Shown piece by piece: positions 4,463 through 7,034 of a DNA stretch of 7,034 nucleotides (the stretch's first letter is position 1; every line of letters starts with the position of its first letter). A program made the position numbers and the translations under genes. Under the pieces are notes generated by a model. That model had not been told where the DNA came from and did not search any database. It saw only the letters and a list, made by a program, of their open reading frames with translations. The stretch spans positions 1 through 7,034 of the forward strand of contig JBGVOE010000076.1 in NCBI GenBank assembly GCA_045126355.1, in the 5' to 3' direction. Source of the DNA: CAZSIA01 sp045126355 (lineage in GTDB: Bacteria > Bacillota_I > Bacilli_A > Acholeplasmatales > Anaeroplasmataceae).

Positions 4463-6169
4463 ATGACATTAAAAGAATTAAGAGTTTTAAAAGGTTTGAG
4501 TCAAAATGAGTGTGCTAAATATCTTGGTATGACTACTAGAAATTATCAAAATTATGAGAATAATATTGAAAAAAATAAATCTGCCAAATATTATGAAATT
4601 TATAAAAAGTTAGAGTGTTATGATACTAATTCTAGTTATAATTTGCAATATAATACAAATGTTGTTACTCAATTTGGTATTGAAGCATTTAAAAAAAGTG
4701 TTTCTAAATATGAAAAACGTGATTGTTTTAAAACATTAGAGCGTTTTGTTTATGGATCATTTGATGGCAAAATTTGTATTCTATATGGATTACGTAGAAC
4801 TGGTAAAACAACCTTATTATTTCAAATGTTGAATGACCTTCCTGTTGATAAAGTAGCCTATATTAAGATTAAAGTTACTGACAATATGGCTATGTTAACA
4901 AAGGATTTAACAAATTTATATTTTGATGGTTATAGATATGTTTTTATTGATGAAATTACTTTAATGAGTGATTTTATTAATACTGCCGCTATTTTATCTG
5001 ATGTTTTCGCAACAATGGGGATGAAAATTGTTGTTTCTGGTACAGATTCACTGGGATTTGAAATGGCTAGTAGGGATGAATTATATGATAGAGCTATAAT
5101 GATTCATACTTCATTTATTCCTTTTAGAGAATATTCTAGACTCCTAAATATAGATAGTATTGATACCTATATCGAATATGGAGGAACATTAAAAAAAGAA
5201 AATATGAGTTTTGATGATTCTGATAATGCATTTGATGATGTTTCATTTCGTGATGATGAAAGTACACGAAAATATATTGATACATCTATTAGCAGAAATA
5301 TTCAACATACACTTAAAAATGATGGGTATGGACAATATTTTAATCAATTGCGAGAACTTTATGATAAAGGTGAGTTAACTAACGTTATTAATAGAATTGT
5401 TGAAAGTGTTAATCACGAATTTTTACTGCGTGTTGTAACTGATAAATTTAAATCTCATGATTTAGGTTCTAGTAGAGAATTGTTATTGCATGAATACCCT
5501 GATAAAGTTTCTACTGTTTTGTATGATATTGATGAAGAAAAAGTAATTGAAAGATTGAAAAAGATTATTGATGTAAAAGAAAAAAGTGAAACATCTATAG
5601 AAATTACTATAGAACATATTGATAAAATAAAAAAATATTTAAAGACATTAGATTTACTTGTTGCTTGTTGTGAAAGATATGAAGGTAAGGGAGAATCACA
5701 AATTTATCTTATTTCTCAACCAGGAATGAGATATGCGATTTCTAAAGCATTAGTATATTCTTTAATGCAGGATGAATATTTTAAATCAGTATCAGAATAT
5801 GATAAAAAATATATTATTGATAAAATTTTAAGTGACGTTAAAGGTAGAATGTTAGAAGATATCGTTTTACTTGAAAGATTTAAATCAGCTTTAAAAACAG
5901 AGGAAGTATTTAAGTTTAAATTCGATAATGGTGGAGAATTCGATATGGTTATTTATAATCAAATAGACAATACGTGTCGCATATACGAGATTAAACACAG
6001 TAAAGAAGTAAATGAAAAACAAACTCGTCATTTAAAGAATGAAGAAAAATGTGATATCGTAGAAAAAAGATTTGGTAAAATTGTTGGTAAATATGTTTTA
6101 TATCGCGGAGAAAATATTACTGTTGATGGTATAAAATATTTAAATGTAGAACAATTTTTATGTGAATAA
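4463..6169 (+). CDS. HTH - AAA+ ATPase - PD-(D/E)XK-like nuclease fusion protein
   Basis: This 568-residue soluble protein of unknown role has three parts. Residues 1-35 are an Xre-type helix-turn-helix (LRVLKGLSQNECAKYLGM, then TTRNYQNYENN). Residues about 75-215 are a P-loop ATPase of the COG1373 type: Walker A GLRRTGKTT (109-117), Walker B VFIDE (160-164), a sensor-like VVSGTDS (190-196), and IPFREYSRLL, the segment these ATPases share. After a middle region, the C-terminus resembles DUF4143/PD-(D/E)XK domains. D494 in GGEFDMVIY is followed by E509-x-K511 in YEIKHS, as in the active site of that fold. COG1373 proteins are common but poorly understood, and an added DNA-binding head is less usual. 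GAGG lies eight bases before the ATG. The gene stands alone, with phased repeats and a promoter upstream and a shared hairpin after it. Autoregulation through the repeats is inferred. Confidence 0.85.
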   Translation: MTLKELRVLKGLSQNECAKYLGMTTRNYQNYENNIEKNKSAKYYEIYKKLECYDTNSSYNLQYNTNVVTQFGIEAFKKSVSKYEKRDCFKTLERFVYGSFDGKICILYGLRRTGKTTLLFQMLNDLPVDKVAYIKIKVTDNMAMLTKDLTNLYFDGYRYVFIDEITLMSDFINTAAILSDVFATMGMKIVVSGTDSLGFEMASRDELYDRAIMIHTSFIPFREYSRLLNIDSIDTYIEYGGTLKKENMSFDDSDNAFDDVSFRDDESTRKYIDTSISRNIQHTLKNDGYGQYFNQLRELYDKGELTNVINRIVESVNHEFLLRVVTDKFKSHDLGSSRELLLHEYPDKVSTVLYDIDEEKVIERLKKIIDVKEKSETSIEITIEHIDKIKKYLKTLDLLVACCERYEGKGESQIYLISQPGMRYAISKALVYSLMQDEYFKSVSEYDKKYIIDKILSDVKGRMLEDIVLLERFKSALKTEEVFKFKFDNGGEFDMVIYNQIDNTCRIYEIKHSKEVNEKQTRHLKNEEKCDIVEKRFGKIVGKYVLYRGENITVDGIKYLNVEQFLCE

Positions 6170-6174
6170 TAACT

Positions 6175-6207
6175 AAAAAAAGAAGTGGGAAATTTTAATC
6201 CCACTTC
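6175..6207 (-). terminator. Terminator hairpin between convergent genes
   Basis: GAAGTGGGA (6182-6190) and TCCCACTTC (6199-6207) form a perfect 9-bp stem with an 8-base loop. On the - strand it is followed by seven T (6181-6175), a strong terminator for ribU six bases after its stop codon. On the + strand it is followed by CATTTATTTATT, a weaker U-rich tail that still could end the ATPase transcript. It is best read as bidirectional. Confidence 0.88.
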
Positions 6208-6213
6208 ATTTAT

Positions 6214-6849
6214 TTATTCAGTTCTTTTTATTTTACTTTTAAATACATTTAGTAGTGTATCACCAGTAAGTACAGCTATTACGGAGATACATGTTCCTTT
6301 TAAAAGATTAAATGGTAGATATAAAAATATTATCGCTAATAAGAAACTATTTGTTCCTGTCATATTGCTGATCATACCCATTGTTCCTTCACTTAATCCG
6401 ATCCCGAAGAAACTTACTTCACCTAAGAATAGTGGTGTTAGGATTGTATAGTTAGCAAATGTCATTATTGTTGATACCATTAAAACTACTAAACTATATT
6501 TTGCAATTTTAAATCCAATTGCTTCTTTTTTTATGATTTTATTTGCAATCCAAAGAGCAAATACATATGCAAGTGAGGCTAAAAGTGCAGTGATGTGTGC
6601 TACAAATGGGAATGCTCCTCCTACTTCAGGACCTCTTAGTAGTAGATCACAGCCTGTCTTTAAGATTGCTACGATAAGTGCTTCTTTAAATCCAAATAAT
6701 AAAAATGCAAATATTACAACAAAATCACTAAATTCTATTTTTAAAAATGGTGCGATTGGATAAGGAATTTGAATATAACTCATTAATACTACGCCGATTG
6801 CTGATAGAAGTGCAAGTGTTGTTAATTTTAATATCTTTTTATTTTTCAT
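6214..6849 (-). CDS. ribU: Riboflavin ECF transporter S component RibU
   Basis: This 211-residue integral membrane protein with about six spans binds riboflavin and imports it with the shared energy-coupling module EcfA-EcfA'-EcfT, which is not in this window. The RibU hallmarks are visible: an N-terminal Leu/Ala/Ile span (about 10-26), PYPIAPFLKIEFSD (29-42, matching the 'P..p.LK.d.SD' signature), ILKTGCDLLLRG (62-73), NYTILTP (133-139) and PFNLLKG (179-185). The length is normal for the family. AGAAGG (6856-6861) lies six bases before the ATG. The leader carries an FMN riboswitch and terminator, so expression should fall when FMN is plentiful. The riboswitch independently supports riboflavin as substrate. 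No other rib genes are adjacent. Confidence 0.93.
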   Translation of the reverse strand: MKNKKILKLTTLALLSAIGVVLMSYIQIPYPIAPFLKIEFSDFVVIFAFLLFGFKEALIVAILKTGCDLLLRGPEVGGAFPFVAHITALLASLAYVFALWIANKIIKKEAIGFKIAKYSLVVLMVSTIMTFANYTILTPLFLGEVSFFGIGLSEGTMGMISNMTGTNSFLLAIIFLYLPFNLLKGTCISVIAVLTGDTLLNVFKSKIKRTE

Positions 6850-6870
6850 ATTTTTCCTTCTTTCATTTTT

Positions 6871-6899
6871 TTATAAAATAAAAACCCTTTAAAAAAGGG
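6871..6899 (-). terminator. Expression-platform terminator of the FMN riboswitch
   Basis: On the - strand, CCCTTT-TTT-AAAGGG (6899-6885) is followed by a U-rich run (TTTTTATTTTATAA). It lies between the aptamer and the ribU ribosome binding site, as expected for ligand-dependent termination. The stem is only 6 bp, so termination may be leaky. Confidence 0.75.
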
Positions 6900-6930
6900 C
6901 AAGAAAAAAGAAGTATAGATATATTATTAT

Positions 6931-7034
6931 CCTTCTTTCATCTAGACTATAACTATCGGTTCTAGAATCTCACTAGATCAGCTTTCGCTCGCGGACTTTA
7001 CCGCCGGTCTGGAATTTCACCATGCCCTGAAGTA
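6931..7034 (-). ncRNA. FMN riboswitch (RFN element), 5' edge at window end
   Basis: The conserved RFN blocks appear in order on the - strand: AGGGCATGGTGAAATTCC, GACCGGCGGTAAAGTCCGCGAGC, TGATCTAGTGAGATTCTAGA, ACCGATAGTTATAGTCTAGA and GATGAAAGAAGG. These form the multi-branched FMN aptamer. The core is complete, but the 5' strand of P1 (CTTC near 7032-7029) runs into the window edge, so a few bases and the promoter are missing. It senses FMN and controls ribU, 82 bases downstream. Confidence 0.96.

Noticed and set aside
6185..6451. 88-codon open frame on the + strand
   Set aside because: Its start lies in the terminator hairpin and it is antisense to ribU, which has clear family motifs and a riboswitch.
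6533..6763. 76-codon open frame on the + strand
   Set aside because: It is antisense to the conserved N-terminal half of ribU, with no ribosome binding site or recognisable product.

Overview
The window looks like chromosome from a low-GC Firmicutes-type bacterium, perhaps one of the gut Bacilli/Mollicutes-related lineages. The evidence is very AT-rich coding DNA, many Lys/Asn/Ile codons, AGGAGG-type ribosome binding sites, intrinsic terminators with U-runs, and an FMN riboswitch controlling a RibU-type riboflavin transporter. TGG encodes Trp where I checked, so nothing suggests a recoded UGA. No taxon can be named from this sequence alone.

Left end (1-527). The window opens inside a mobile group II intron of bacterial class C type, read on the + strand. 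The last codons of its reverse transcriptase are followed by domain V, domain VI with a bulged A, and a 3' end near 166. Next comes a visibly more GC-rich patch. On the - strand it holds a near-consensus promoter, a perfect 9-bp inverted repeat at the expected transcript start, a strong Shine-Dalgarno, and two overlapping small ORFs. One of these encodes a 24-residue single-span membrane peptide. This resembles the layout of small membrane-toxin loci but matches nothing I recognise.

Middle left (528-2586, - strand). In transcription order this is tRNA-Arg(CCU), a flavin-reductase-like protein with a PCP_red-like C-terminal domain, then a membrane-anchored metallophosphoesterase. The tRNA is only 28 bases from the next start codon with no terminator between, so the three may form one operon. 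A hairpin with a U-run between the two protein genes probably lowers expression of the second.

Middle (2658-4366, + strand). A lipoprotein solute-binding protein and a six-span ABC permease overlap by 20 bases and end in a strong intrinsic terminator. The ATP-binding subunit is absent.

Right (4370-6207, + strand). A stand-alone gene encodes an unusual single protein with an N-terminal helix-turn-helix, an AAA+ ATPase core and a C-terminal PD-(D/E)XK-like nuclease motif. Directly upstream of its promoter lie four perfectly phased 11-bp direct repeats. This is the strongest candidate for an undescribed, self-regulated system.

Right end (6175-7034, - strand). An FMN riboswitch, its expression-platform terminator and ribU form a flavin-sensing riboflavin import unit. 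A shared hairpin separates it from the convergent ATPase gene. Flavin supply by RibU may serve the flavoprotein in the same window, but nothing physically links them.
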